This document shows positions 36,318 to 45,288 of a DNA stretch of 64,000 bases, in pieces. Within the stretch, counting starts at the first letter, position 1; each line of letters begins with the position of its first letter. The stretch spans positions 62,001 to 126,000 of the forward strand of contig NZ_JAFFPZ010000007.1 of the NCBI RefSeq assembly GCF_016918505.1, in the 5' to 3' direction. Both the position numbers and the translations under genes were made by a program. Origin of the DNA: Desulforhopalus vacuolatus. GTDB lineage: Bacteria > Desulfobacterota > Desulfobulbia > Desulfobulbales > Desulfocapsaceae. Below the pieces are notes generated by a model. That model was not told the DNA's origin, ran no database searches, and saw only the letters and a program-made list of their open reading frames with translations.

Positions 36318-36822
36318 TGCTTTCCCTCCTGATTCCAGCGAGTACTACCGCTCCCACGAGAGTGACGAGCAACAGCAGTGAGATGATTTCAAACGGAACC
36401 AGCCAGTTGGTAAAAAGTACCTGTCCGAGTTCTTTAATACTGCCGAAGCCGTTGCCGACGATGGAATTTTTCACTCCGGGGATACTTTTCATCACCTTGA
36501 TCATGAACCAGGCGACGGGTATCAGCAGTACGGCACCGCCGATCAAATACGTGAAACGTTCCCTCTCTTCCGGCAGGTCTTTCTCGCGTAAATTGAGGAA
36601 CATGATGATGAAGACGATCATTGCCATGACTGCCCCTGCATAAACGATGAGCTGCAGCAGAAAGATCAGCTTCGCGGAGAGCAGGGCGTAGATTCCGGCG
36701 AGGGAGATCATGGTCACCGCCAGACAGAGCGCACTCTGCATGGGGTGGCGAAAGAGGACAAGTCCCAGGCTCCCGGCTATCGCAATAAGCGCAAAGATGG
36801 AAAACAGCGTGTCGATATACAT
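36310..36822 (-). CDS. nuoJ: NADH-quinone oxidoreductase subunit J
   Basis: A 170-residue membrane subunit with five helices. LIVYAGAVMAMIVFIIMF is the conserved TM3 region with its pi-bulge, which links quinone chemistry to the pump. It overlaps nuoI by one base (TAATG) and nuoK by 8. Confidence 0.93.
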   Translation of the reverse strand: MYIDTLFSIFALIAIAGSLGLVLFRHPMQSALCLAVTMISLAGIYALLSAKLIFLLQLIVYAGAVMAMIVFIIMFLNLREKDLPEERERFTYLIGGAVLLIPVAWFMIKVMKSIPGVKNSIVGNGFGSIKELGQVLFTNWLVPFEIISLLLLVTLVGAVVLAGIRRESND

Positions 36823-37352
36823 TATTCGCCCTCCAGCCCTTTCTGATATTCTTCTTCAGGAAACCCGCCCTTCAGTGAGAGCATTTCGGTCATTCCAATT
36901 TTCATTTCCTCACGGTTGCTTGAGGTAAAGGCGTAGATACCTGTGTCCATGCGGATAGCATCCTCCGGACAGGCCTCCACGCAGTAACCACAGTAAATGC
37001 ACTCCGCAAGGTCGATGGTGAAGCTCACCGGCATCTTTTCCGTGACGCCGTCGATGCGCGTCCCGGCCTTGATCATGATGCAGTCTGCCGGACAGTTGGT
37101 TTGACACATGAAACAGGCTACGCATTTAGGCGTTCCATCGGGATGGGTAAGCAGACGATGGCGTCCACGCCAGCGTGCCGGAATGTCCGGCTGAACCTCT
37201 GGATAGTGACGTACGTAGAGGTTGGAATTATCCCACAGGTTACGCAGAAAGTGCTTGAGGGTGATAGCCATCCCTTTGAAGATCTCAATAAGATAGACTT
37301 TCTCTGCGGGGGTGCCGCCCCGGCTCGGTAGTTGTTTGACTTTTGCTGCCAT
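36822..37352 (-). CDS. nuoI: NADH-quinone oxidoreductase subunit I
   Basis: The 176-residue ferredoxin-like subunit carrying clusters N6a and N6b. Two [4Fe-4S] motifs are seen: CVACFMCQTNCPADC and, 37 residues later, CIYCGYCVEACPEDA. The N-terminal extension (about 20 residues) precedes the amphipathic helix that docks on the membrane arm. AAGGAG precedes the ATG. Confidence 0.95.
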   Translation of the reverse strand: MAAKVKQLPSRGGTPAEKVYLIEIFKGMAITLKHFLRNLWDNSNLYVRHYPEVQPDIPARWRGRHRLLTHPDGTPKCVACFMCQTNCPADCIMIKAGTRIDGVTEKMPVSFTIDLAECIYCGYCVEACPEDAIRMDTGIYAFTSSNREEMKIGMTEMLSLKGGFPEEEYQKGLEGE

Positions 37353-37364
37353 TTTTAACTCCTT

Positions 37365-38654
37365 TTATCCGAGGGCGACGACAATGGCGCCGGTCACGAA
37401 GATATTGAGAAGAGCCAGCGGCAGAAGTTTCTGCCAGCCCAGCATCTGCAGTTGGTCATACCGGAAGCGTGGAATTGTCCACCGGACCCAGACGTAAACA
37501 AAGAGCATCAGGGTAACCTTGATGAGGAAAGTGCAGATCTGCATGAGAGCCACCAGCAGATGGGCCGCGGCTGTATCAGGTTGTGCGAAGGCCAGAATTG
37601 CCAGCAGGAATACTTCAATGATGGCGATCAATATCCAGAAGCAGCGAATATAAATGGTTGCCTCAGCTTTACGCGGATCATTCTCCCGCAGATACTGGCT
37701 GCGATTGTTTCTGCGGATCCACTTCGCAAAATAGAACATGAAGACCGGCAGGATGACCAGCAGAACAAAGGCGACCGGTTTGATATTGCGGATCAGAAAA
37801 TCTGTGTCGAAGAAGGGGATGTTGTACCCGCCGAAGAAGAGGGTAACAATTACCGCAGAGGAAGCGAACATCGCCACATATTCACCCATGAAAAATACCG
37901 CAAACTTCATGGCGGAATATTCAAGATGGAAACCGGCAACCAGCTCTGACTCGCCTTCGGCAAGGTCAAATGGTGTCCGATTACACTCAGCAAAGGCGGC
38001 AACGATGAAAATGACGGCTGCCAGCGGCTGAAGAAGAATTCCCCACATCGGAATAAAACCGAGCCAGGTCTGTCCCTGAAAGCGGGCAATGTCTGAGAGG
38101 TTGATGGAACCGTAAACAATCAGCAGACTGATGACAGCCAGTCCCATGGGGATCTCGTAGCTGATAACCTGGGAGGCCGAGCGGAGTGCACCGAGCAGGG
38201 AGTATTTATTGGTAGAGGACCAGCCGGCAAGGATGATGCCGTAGACCGAGAAACCCGTGATGGCGAGGAACCAGAGAATGCCGGTATCCCAGGGGATTCC
38301 CTGCATGACATAGCTCTTGCCGTCGAGGACAAGGGTATCGGCGAAGGGAACGAGGGCAAAGCTGATAATGGCTGCCGCCATAGAGATAATCGGCGCGAGA
38401 ACGTAGAGAAATTTGTGCTCAACGTGCTCGGAGATGATGTCCTCTTTGAACGCCAGCTTGAGGCCGTCGGCGAGGTTCTGTACCAGTCCACCGGCCCGTA
38501 TTCCACAAATGCCCGCACGGTTCGGACCTGAACGGTCCTGTATAAAACCGGCAACCCGTCGTTCCATGGTGACACAGACCGCCAGGAAACAGAGCGGTAC
38601 AAAGGCACTGATGGAGACCCGGACAATTACCATTATAATGTCAAGATTTGTCAT
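37365..38654 (-). CDS. nuoH: NADH-quinone oxidoreductase subunit H with internal extension
   Basis: The membrane subunit that forms the quinone cavity. Signature segments are FIQDRSGPNRAG, AFAECNRTPFDLAEGESEL and PRFRYDQLQMLGWQ. At 429 residues it is about 80-100 longer than the usual 320-350. The extra part lies between the FFGGYNIP region and the last conserved block (roughly residues 285-375) and includes a charged loop (KWIRRNNRSQYLRENDPRK) and about two additional hydrophobic stretches. It overlaps nuoG by 4 bases. The flanking conserved blocks are intact, so function is expected. Confidence 0.92.
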   Translation of the reverse strand: MTNLDIIMVIVRVSISAFVPLCFLAVCVTMERRVAGFIQDRSGPNRAGICGIRAGGLVQNLADGLKLAFKEDIISEHVEHKFLYVLAPIISMAAAIISFALVPFADTLVLDGKSYVMQGIPWDTGILWFLAITGFSVYGIILAGWSSTNKYSLLGALRSASQVISYEIPMGLAVISLLIVYGSINLSDIARFQGQTWLGFIPMWGILLQPLAAVIFIVAAFAECNRTPFDLAEGESELVAGFHLEYSAMKFAVFFMGEYVAMFASSAVIVTLFFGGYNIPFFDTDFLIRNIKPVAFVLLVILPVFMFYFAKWIRRNNRSQYLRENDPRKAEATIYIRCFWILIAIIEVFLLAILAFAQPDTAAAHLLVALMQICTFLIKVTLMLFVYVWVRWTIPRFRYDQLQMLGWQKLLPLALLNIFVTGAIVVALG

Positions 38655-40219
38655 TTCCCTGCCTCATTGTCAGTTAATTTTACTCCCTCGGCGGGCAGTT
38701 CAAGGAATCCCCCGAACTCGGCCAGTGCGGGGATTTTTTTCTGAACAAGCGCCCATGCGGCGGCGGTGCCTGTAGCGGGGCTTCCCAGACCGGCGGCCAT
38801 TTCGACGATATCCGGTCGTTCAACATTTTTCATGACTCCGCCGACAAATTTCTGAGCGATGCCGTCGCAGTTAACAACAACACCGTGGTATTCCGACCAT
38901 GAGCGGAGGGCTATACTGGATCCCACCTTCTTTTCCATGACTGCGCCGAGCTGTCCAGGGTGGGTTGCACCGTTGAGTACCCAGGTATCGCTGAACAGTC
39001 TCCCGATCTGCTCTTCACTCAGAGAGCGGGAGAGATCATTGCCGAAATTGATGAAGACATCAGCCTCTTTTGCCATGTTGTCAAAATGGGTACGGCTTTT
39101 GGCAATACCGAGGAGGTCAACTCCGGCGCGGTTGGCTGCCTTGTCATCTTTGATGAGGAAGTCGTCACCGTCATCTTTGACGATGTATCCGTCGGAGAAG
39201 GCGGAGACCGTTGCCCCCGTCTTTTCAGCAAGTGCCTGTACTGCGGCAAGCTGTTCGAGACTGGCGGAGGGGGAGACAAGGAAGAGTACTTTGGTGGCCC
39301 GCTCGATACGACGTTCTGCATCGGCAAAGATATCTGCCAGCGGCCGGACAGCACCGGCGAGGGTGCATTCTTCGAGACGGTTGTCGTTTTCCAGCTTGTA
39401 GGTCATGCGGCCTTCGTCGCACATGAACCAGCCGTTGACCTGTTCGTTCTGGCGCGGACGAAGACGATATATGATGTCGTCCTCATACTTCTCTTTGTTG
39501 TGATCGACCATGATGTTACAGCCTTTGCTGCAACCGTGGCAGATACTCTCAGCCCGCTTGAGAAACCAGGCACGCTGTTTGAAACGGAAATCAGCGCTGG
39601 TCAGGGCACCGACCGGGCAGAGGTCAACCACGTTAAGTCCGTAGCGATTGTTGATGGGGCGGCCGGGGAAAAACTCTACCCGACAGTCATCACCACGGTT
39701 GACAAGGCCGAGTTCACCGGTCCTGGTGATTTGGCGGAGAAAACGGACACAACGCCCGCAGGCAACGCAGCGTTCCTGATCGTGGATTACACCACCTCCG
39801 AAATCCTGCATCTTGCGTTTTGTAACCTGAGGGACCCACATGCGACTTTCGGTGCCCTCATACTTCATATAATAGTCTTGCAGTTTGCACTCTCCGGCCT
39901 GATCGCAGATGGGGCAGTCGGTGGGATGGTTTATGAATTCCAACTCCATCACATCGTGCTGAATCTTCTTGATGTTGTCGGCGTCGAGTAGGACCTTCAT
40001 CCCCTCTTTTGCCAGCGTTTTACAGGCGGGAACCACCGGCGGGCGTCCATCTTCAATCCCCACAAGGCACATGCGGCAGTTGCCGTCGGCGCCGAGTGCC
40101 GGGTGGTAGCAGAAGTGAGGAATCTCAATACCGACCTTTTCGAGGGCATCAATCAGGTTCTTCCCCGATTCGACCTCTACTTCTTCCCCATTGACAAACA
40201 ATTTTATCATCTCAGTCAT
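38651..40219 (-). CDS. nuoG: NADH-quinone oxidoreductase subunit G, short form
   Basis: The peripheral-arm iron-sulfur subunit, 522 residues. An N-terminal 2Fe-2S domain shows CYHPALGADGNCRMC, then the HxxxC-type site (HPTDCPICDQAGEC), a CVACGRC/CPVGA 4Fe-4S ferredoxin pair, and CHGCSKGC for N5/N7-like ligands before the molybdopterin-fold domain. E. coli NuoG has about 900 residues, so the C-terminal inactive molybdopterin part is much reduced here. It begins 10 bases after nuoF, with CAGGAG upstream. Confidence 0.93.
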   Translation of the reverse strand: MTEMIKLFVNGEEVEVESGKNLIDALEKVGIEIPHFCYHPALGADGNCRMCLVGIEDGRPPVVPACKTLAKEGMKVLLDADNIKKIQHDVMELEFINHPTDCPICDQAGECKLQDYYMKYEGTESRMWVPQVTKRKMQDFGGGVIHDQERCVACGRCVRFLRQITRTGELGLVNRGDDCRVEFFPGRPINNRYGLNVVDLCPVGALTSADFRFKQRAWFLKRAESICHGCSKGCNIMVDHNKEKYEDDIIYRLRPRQNEQVNGWFMCDEGRMTYKLENDNRLEECTLAGAVRPLADIFADAERRIERATKVLFLVSPSASLEQLAAVQALAEKTGATVSAFSDGYIVKDDGDDFLIKDDKAANRAGVDLLGIAKSRTHFDNMAKEADVFINFGNDLSRSLSEEQIGRLFSDTWVLNGATHPGQLGAVMEKKVGSSIALRSWSEYHGVVVNCDGIAQKFVGGVMKNVERPDIVEMAAGLGSPATGTAAAWALVQKKIPALAEFGGFLELPAEGVKLTDNEAGK

Positions 40220-40229
40220 GGCTCTTTTC

Positions 40230-41525
40230 TCACTCCTGTTCCGCTGATGCTTCGGTGACTGCGTCGGTCGGCTCAGGCTTCAGCAGGGCCTCGAACTCGT
40301 CTCTGTATTTATCGAGCAGTGCCCTGATCGGCATGGTGCAGGCAGCGGCAAGCACACAGACCGTTTTCCCTTCGATATTGTCGCACAGTTCACGGACAAG
40401 GTTAAGATCCCTCATCGTCGCCTCTCCGGCCACGATCTTTTTGAGGATCTTTTCCATCCAGCCGAGTCCTTCGCGACAGGGGGTGCATTGACCACAGCTT
40501 TCATGGTGGTAAAACTGCGTAAGATTAACGGCCAGTTCCGGCATGGAGACTGTTTCATCAAGCACTACGATGCCGCCGGAGCCGAACATGGTTTTGTGTT
40601 CAGCCATCGACGCATAGTCCAGAGTTGCCGTAGCTGCTTCTTCCGGTGTGAGCACCGGACAGGAGCTGCCGCCGGGGATAACCCCTTTCAGTTTGCGTCC
40701 CTTCCAGACTCCGCCAGCCATCTCGTTGATCACATCAAGCAGGGGCAGGCCAAAGGGCAGTTCATACACTCCCGGCTTTTCTACATGCCCGGAGATTCCG
40801 AAGAGATGGGTACCCGTGGCGCTTTCGATGCCGTATCTTTTGTAGGCCATGGCACCGTTCTGTATAATCCAGGGCAGTGAGGCGATGGACTGTACATTGT
40901 TGATGATGGTCGGGCAGGCGTAGAGTCCTTCCACAGCGGGGAACGGCGGTTTGGAGCGGGGCTGACCTTTCTTGCCTTCAATGGATTCGAGCAGGGCTGT
41001 TTCTTCGCCGCATATATAGGCACCGGCACCGCGGTGAATGGTGATATTAATGCGATAATTTTGTTTCCCCACCTTTTCCCCAATGAGTCCAGCTTTGCAG
41101 GCCTCGTCGATGGCATTCTGCAGGATCGTTCGCTGGGTGGTATATTCTCCGCGAATATAAATATAGGCGTCATGGGAGTTGATGGCATAACAGGCGATGA
41201 TGATGCCTTCGATGAGCAGATGCGGATCCTGGGCAAGGATGTAACGGTCTTTGAACGTTCCCGGTTCCGACTCATCGGCGTTGACTGCGAGATAAACGGG
41301 TTTGTCCAGCCCTTTGGGGAGAAAGCTCCACTTCATGCCGGTAGGGAAACCTGCACCGCCACGGCCTCGGAGACCGCTGTTTTTCACGATCTCAATAACA
41401 TCCCCCTGCTTGGAGGAGAACAGTTTATCGAGGGTCTGGTAGGCACCGTGTTTTTTCGCAACCGTCAGCTTATTCGAATTTTTTATCGCAAATTTCGCGC
41501 TGAGTATTTTAGCTTCTTGCATCAT
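40230..41525 (-). CDS. nuoF: NADH-quinone oxidoreductase subunit F
   Basis: The NADH- and FMN-binding subunit, 431 residues. GLRGRGGAGFPTGMKW is the NADH loop; ADESEPGTFKDR and GAGAYICGEETALLES contact FMN; SCGQCTPCREG plus a cysteine about 40 residues on ligate the N3 [4Fe-4S] cluster. Its presence shows the complex oxidises NADH rather than ferredoxin or F420 alone. AAGGAAA lies upstream; a second ATG is directly adjacent. Confidence 0.95.
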   Translation of the reverse strand: MMQEAKILSAKFAIKNSNKLTVAKKHGAYQTLDKLFSSKQGDVIEIVKNSGLRGRGGAGFPTGMKWSFLPKGLDKPVYLAVNADESEPGTFKDRYILAQDPHLLIEGIIIACYAINSHDAYIYIRGEYTTQRTILQNAIDEACKAGLIGEKVGKQNYRINITIHRGAGAYICGEETALLESIEGKKGQPRSKPPFPAVEGLYACPTIINNVQSIASLPWIIQNGAMAYKRYGIESATGTHLFGISGHVEKPGVYELPFGLPLLDVINEMAGGVWKGRKLKGVIPGGSSCPVLTPEEAATATLDYASMAEHKTMFGSGGIVVLDETVSMPELAVNLTQFYHHESCGQCTPCREGLGWMEKILKKIVAGEATMRDLNLVRELCDNIEGKTVCVLAAACTMPIRALLDKYRDEFEALLKPEPTDAVTEASAEQE

Positions 41526-41588
41526 TATTTTCCTTGGTCAACGGGTGTGGTGCGCCGGACTGCCGGCGGTTCTGCTCCCGGGAGCTGG

Positions 41589-42095
41589 TTATTTGAAGGT
41601 TGCCAGAAGTTTTTTCACCTTGTCCACATCCATATTCTCGTAAAATTCGCCGTTGATCTGCAACACCGGGGCTGAACCACAGTGTCCCAGGCACTCCACT
41701 TCTTCGAGGCTGAATTTTTTGTCTTCGGTGGCTTTGCCCGGAGTCAGGTTGAGTTCATCGCGGAAGTAGTTAACAATATCCTGTTTTCCCCGCAGCCAGC
41801 AGGAGAGGGTCCGACAGACACAAATATGATATTTGCCGACTGGATGAAGGTTAAACATGCTGTAAAAAGTCGCGACCTCATACACCTTGCTGGCAAAAGT
41901 GCCGATGCGGTCAGCGATATAGCCGATGGCTTCCTGACACACCCAGCTTTCCTGTTCCTGTACCAGCCAGAGTGCGGGAAGAACCATGGATTCCCGTGAG
42001 GGGTAGCGTTTGACAAGTTGTTCAAACTCAGTGTCACGCTTCTTGTCGAATTTGAATGGCTTTCCAGTTGCAATAAGTTTAGAACGATCACTCAT
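41589..42095 (-). CDS. nuoE: NADH-quinone oxidoreductase subunit E
   Basis: A 168-residue thioredoxin-like [2Fe-2S] subunit that pairs with NuoF. Ligands are CRTLSC and, about 36 residues later, CLGHC. Conserved VYEVATFYSMFNLHPVGK comes before. It overlaps nuoCD by 4 bases (ATGA). A 63-base gap separates it from nuoF, the largest in the operon. Confidence 0.95.
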   Translation of the reverse strand: MSDRSKLIATGKPFKFDKKRDTEFEQLVKRYPSRESMVLPALWLVQEQESWVCQEAIGYIADRIGTFASKVYEVATFYSMFNLHPVGKYHICVCRTLSCWLRGKQDIVNYFRDELNLTPGKATEDKKFSLEEVECLGHCGSAPVLQINGEFYENMDVDKVKKLLATFK

Positions 42096-43804
42096 CTGTC
42101 CAACTCCCCGCCGATAATATTAAGGCAACTCAAATTTACGATTGCGTCGGCAATCATGCTTCCTTCAACCATGGCCGGAAAAGACCCCAGCGTGTAGAAG
42201 CAGGGGGGCCGCACCTTGCATTTATATGGAGTCCCGGAGCCGTCTGAAACAAAGTGAAAACCAAGCTCACCGTTGGCAGCCTCGTACCCGTCGTACCACT
42301 CTCCTTTCGGGACGTGAACACCCTCAAAGACCATCTTGAAGTGGTTGGCCAGTCCTTCGATTTTCGTGTAGACCTGTGCTTTCTTCGGCAGATGTACCTG
42401 GGGATCGTTGACGTTGACCGGTCCTCCGGGGATCATCTTCATCGCCTGACGGATAATACGAATGGATTGTTTGATCTCTTCATAGCGGATCATGAAGCGG
42501 TCGTAAACATCGCCATTGCTGCCAATGGGGATGTCAAAATCGAAGGCGTCATAATTATAATAGGGGGCATCCTTACGCAGGTCGAAGGGAACGCCGCAGG
42601 AGCGCAGGTTGGGGCCGGTGAGGCCGAAGCTTATCGCCTGTTCCGGGCTGAATCTGCAGACGTTCTGCATACGGTCCTGAAGGATACGGTTTTTCTCCAT
42701 CAGTCCCTGAGAGTCGCCGGCGCCTTTCTCGATAGCGGCAAGATGAAACTCCATCTCTTTTTCCCAGCCTTCGTGGAAATCGTGGTACATGCCGCCGATA
42801 CGGGTGGCTGTAGACATCAGGCGACCGCCGCAGAGTTTACTGATGAAGTCGTAGGCCGCCTCTTTTTCATCGTAGAGATACCAGTAGTTGGTAAGGCCTC
42901 CGACATCGACCCCGGCAGCTGCGAGGCAGACGAGGTGGTCAAGGATGCGGTAAAATTCTCCCAGCACCACCCGCATGAACTGTGCCCGCTCGGTGATCTC
43001 AATATTGGCAAACTTTTCAATTGCCTTGACGTAGGCAATGTTGTTCATCATTGAGGAGCAGTAGTTAAGACGGTCTGTGAGGGGAATGACCTGGTTGTAC
43101 GTGTGCTTTTCCGCCAGTTTTTCGAAACCGCGGTGGAGGTAACCGATCTCAACAACATTGGCGAGAATTGTCTCTCCATCCAATGCGACGGCGAAACGGA
43201 TGGCACCATGGGTGGCGGGGTGGGCGGGGCCGATATTGAGAAACATTACATCGGTACCGAGTTCTGTCATTGCTTCGTGCCCGGTATCTTTCGACGCCAG
43301 CCGAGCCTTGAGCGGAGCCTCAAGACTGTCGGATTCCATGAGGACCTGCCTCTTATCCACCGGATAATCCTTGCGCAGCGGATGCCCCTCAAACTGAACA
43401 TGATTGAGAATTCGGCGCAGGTCGGGGTGCCCGGAGAAGTTAATCCCGTACTGATCCCAGCACTCGCGTTCGCCCCAGTTGGCAGATTCCCAGATGCTGC
43501 TGGCGGTGGGCAGGCCGATTTTCGGGTTGGAGACTCCCGTGCGCACTTGTACAACGAGGTTATCTCGCCAGTTTCGCAGGGTGTAGACTACGCGGAAGCG
43601 TTCTTTTTGCGGCGGCTTTGGGTAGGTGAGATAGTCAATGCCGGTAACGTCAAGGAGCAGGTCACAGCCAAAGTTCTCTTTGAGAGCGGTCAGTGTTGTT
43701 GTCAGGTCATCCGTCTGTACATCAAGAACTGCAGTATCGATCACCTGAGTGCAGGTTGCTGAGGGAAAGGCCTCCTGCAGTTGTGTCAGAGCTGTATCAT
43801 TCAT
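42092..43804 (-). CDS. nuoCD: Fused NADH-quinone oxidoreductase subunit C/D
   Basis: A 570-residue fusion of NuoC (about 1-165) and NuoD (about 185-570). The C part ends with RRILNHVQFEGHPLRKDYP; the D part begins with NIGPAHPATHGAIRF, whose histidine lines the quinone site, and contains GYLHRGFEKLAE and DHLVCLAAAGVDVG. Fusion occurs in enterobacteria and various other groups. ATGA overlaps with both nuoB (upstream) and nuoE (downstream). Confidence 0.95.
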   Translation of the reverse strand: MNDTALTQLQEAFPSATCTQVIDTAVLDVQTDDLTTTLTALKENFGCDLLLDVTGIDYLTYPKPPQKERFRVVYTLRNWRDNLVVQVRTGVSNPKIGLPTASSIWESANWGERECWDQYGINFSGHPDLRRILNHVQFEGHPLRKDYPVDKRQVLMESDSLEAPLKARLASKDTGHEAMTELGTDVMFLNIGPAHPATHGAIRFAVALDGETILANVVEIGYLHRGFEKLAEKHTYNQVIPLTDRLNYCSSMMNNIAYVKAIEKFANIEITERAQFMRVVLGEFYRILDHLVCLAAAGVDVGGLTNYWYLYDEKEAAYDFISKLCGGRLMSTATRIGGMYHDFHEGWEKEMEFHLAAIEKGAGDSQGLMEKNRILQDRMQNVCRFSPEQAISFGLTGPNLRSCGVPFDLRKDAPYYNYDAFDFDIPIGSNGDVYDRFMIRYEEIKQSIRIIRQAMKMIPGGPVNVNDPQVHLPKKAQVYTKIEGLANHFKMVFEGVHVPKGEWYDGYEAANGELGFHFVSDGSGTPYKCKVRPPCFYTLGSFPAMVEGSMIADAIVNLSCLNIIGGELDR

Positions 43805-44325
43805 TGATCAAGAATCCCCCTGAAATCTTTATGACGCGCTTGCGGGTCGATGAGAATGGAGTTGCTCTCAATCTGTTTTTGCAGATCCATCAGAGCGTTG
43901 AGGATACCCTCGGGGCGTGGCGGGCAGCCGGAGACATAGACATCCACCGGGATAATCTGGTCAATGCCCTGCACGGTACAATAGTTATCGTAAATACCGC
44001 CAGAAGTCGCACAGGCACCTACAGAAACAACCCACTTGGGTTCACAAAGCTGGTGATAAATGCGGTGCAGAATGGGAGCCTGTTTGTAGGTAATAGTTCC
44101 ACAGACCATGAGCATATCTGCCTGACGGGGGGAGTAGCGTACAACCTCGGCGCCGAAGCGGGAGATGTCAAACTGCGCTGCTGCGGTACTCATGAATTCA
44201 ATGGCACAGCAGGCGGTTCCGAAAACGTATGGCCAGAGTGAATATTTACGTCCCCAGTTGATGATTTCGTCAAGCTTCGAGGTGAGAACAGATTCACCGA
44301 GGCTTGCTTCGATTCCTAACGCCAA
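43801..44325 (-). CDS. nuoB: NADH-quinone oxidoreductase subunit B
   Basis: The subunit holding the terminal N2 [4Fe-4S] cluster, 174 residues. The ligands are the tandem cysteines in GTACCAIEFM, then SVGACATSGG and VSGCPPRPEG. The start is a TTG at 44325 with AAGGGGG upstream, overlapping the end of nuoA by 10 bases; no in-frame ATG exists near the expected N-terminus. Use of TTG may tune the ratio to neighbours. Confidence 0.94.
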   Translation of the reverse strand: MALGIEASLGESVLTSKLDEIINWGRKYSLWPYVFGTACCAIEFMSTAAAQFDISRFGAEVVRYSPRQADMLMVCGTITYKQAPILHRIYHQLCEPKWVVSVGACATSGGIYDNYCTVQGIDQIIPVDVYVSGCPPRPEGILNALMDLQKQIESNSILIDPQARHKDFRGILDQ

Positions 44326-44678
44326 TTGAGTACCCCCTTCCTGAGTATGTAGATAAGTCCGGTGAGCAGCAGGAGAATAAAAACAACCATCTCCGTAAAG
44401 CCAAACCAGCTGAGTTCACGCACGTTGACGGCCCACGGGTACATGAATACCGCCTCAATATCAAAGATTAAAAACAGAATCGTAATGAGATAGAACTTGA
44501 CGGAAAATTTCTGGTCAACGCCACCCAGGACGTTTTTAATTCCACTCTCGTAAGCTTCATTCTTAATTTTCTCTTTTGAGGAACGGGGACCGAGAATGGT
44601 GGTGGCCACCATCCCAATGGGAACCAGCGCGGCGAGCAGAAAAATAGCGATAATGGAGAACAGCAGTTCTGATGACAT
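44316..44678 (-). CDS. nuoA: NADH-quinone oxidoreductase subunit A
   Basis: A three-helix membrane subunit, 120 residues. KNEAYESGIKNVLGG corresponds to the conserved Y(E)SG loop near the quinone site and FDIEAVFMYPWAV carries the conserved acidic pair. The ATG at 44678 has GGAGGAAA upstream; an in-frame ATG 21 bases earlier lacks this. It is the first gene of the operon. Confidence 0.94.
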   Translation of the reverse strand: MSSELLFSIIAIFLLAALVPIGMVATTILGPRSSKEKIKNEAYESGIKNVLGGVDQKFSVKFYLITILFLIFDIEAVFMYPWAVNVRELSWFGFTEMVVFILLLLTGLIYILRKGVLNWR

Positions 44679-44749
44679 TGAGGTTTCCTCCGGCAACATT
44701 GTTTCAGCGGGGTGAGATAACAGCGAAGCCCCGCCGGGCAAAGGCCAAA

Positions 44750-44778
44750 ATTATATCAGTGAGCAGGAAGTTGGTCAA
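44750..44778 (-). promoter_or_regulatory. Predicted sigma-70 promoter of the nuo operon
   Basis: On the minus strand TTGACC (44778-44773) and a perfect TATAAT (44755-44750) are 17 bases apart. Transcription should begin near 44743, about 65 bases before nuoA. Confidence 0.7.
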
Positions 44779-44907
44779 GGAGAAAGCGAAAATATGAGTA
44801 AAATCAAAGAGATTTGGACATTTCAGAGATGTTTGAGGGCTTCTTTTCTGCATTTTTCGTTGGATTATCATCCTTAATGGTATGCAGTGGGTTTGAGAAA
44901 AAAGTTC

Positions 44908-44923
44908 TTTTAAGCGCTTAAAA
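44908..44923. promoter_or_regulatory. 16-bp perfect palindrome upstream of nuo promoter
   Basis: TTTTAAGCGCTTAAAA lies about 130 bases upstream of the -35 box and next to a family A repeat. It could be an operator; no regulator gene is adjacent. Confidence 0.4.
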
Positions 44924-44934
44924 TTACGTAATAA

Positions 44935-45198
44935 ATACCATACCAGGGGTTTCCCCTGGTGATGAAGAAGTAGAGACTAATGTGTAAAAAAAAAGTAAGA
45001 ATTTTGTCTGGTTTTTATCTGTCCCATCTCCGCTTGACTCGTTCGGTTGCAGGTGCAGTCTGACGAGGCAATCTTTTTTTAAAGTTTTTTGCTGTTCCGT
45101 TTTTTGCTGTTCCCTGTCTCCCGTCCCCCTGCCTTTAAATTCGCCAATAGAAAGTGAAAATGGCATTGAGCGAGATCATAACTTAATAGGAATGGTAT
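44935..45198 (-). repeat. Family A repeat, 264 bases, inverted
   Basis: In this orientation the element reads AACTTAATAGGAATGGTAT at its right side and a degraded ATACCATACC at its left. The purine module appears as its pyrimidine complement around 45110-45140. The interior has CTGCACCTGCAACCG-like sequence not seen in other copies. It lies in the upstream region of the nuo promoter. Confidence 0.7.
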
Positions 45199-45234
45199 GA
45201 ATAGCAGTAAACCCTGCAAAATCGAAAGATGAAA

Positions 45235-45262
45235 AGACCGTTTCCCTTTTGAGAAACGGTCT
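45235..45262. terminator. Terminator after nfnB
   Basis: AGACCGTTTC pairs with GAAACGGTCT around an 8-base loop, followed by TTTTT on the plus strand and TTTT on the minus strand. Confidence 0.75.
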
Positions 45263-45288
45263 CTTTTTATATCTGCGGAGAGAGTTGT

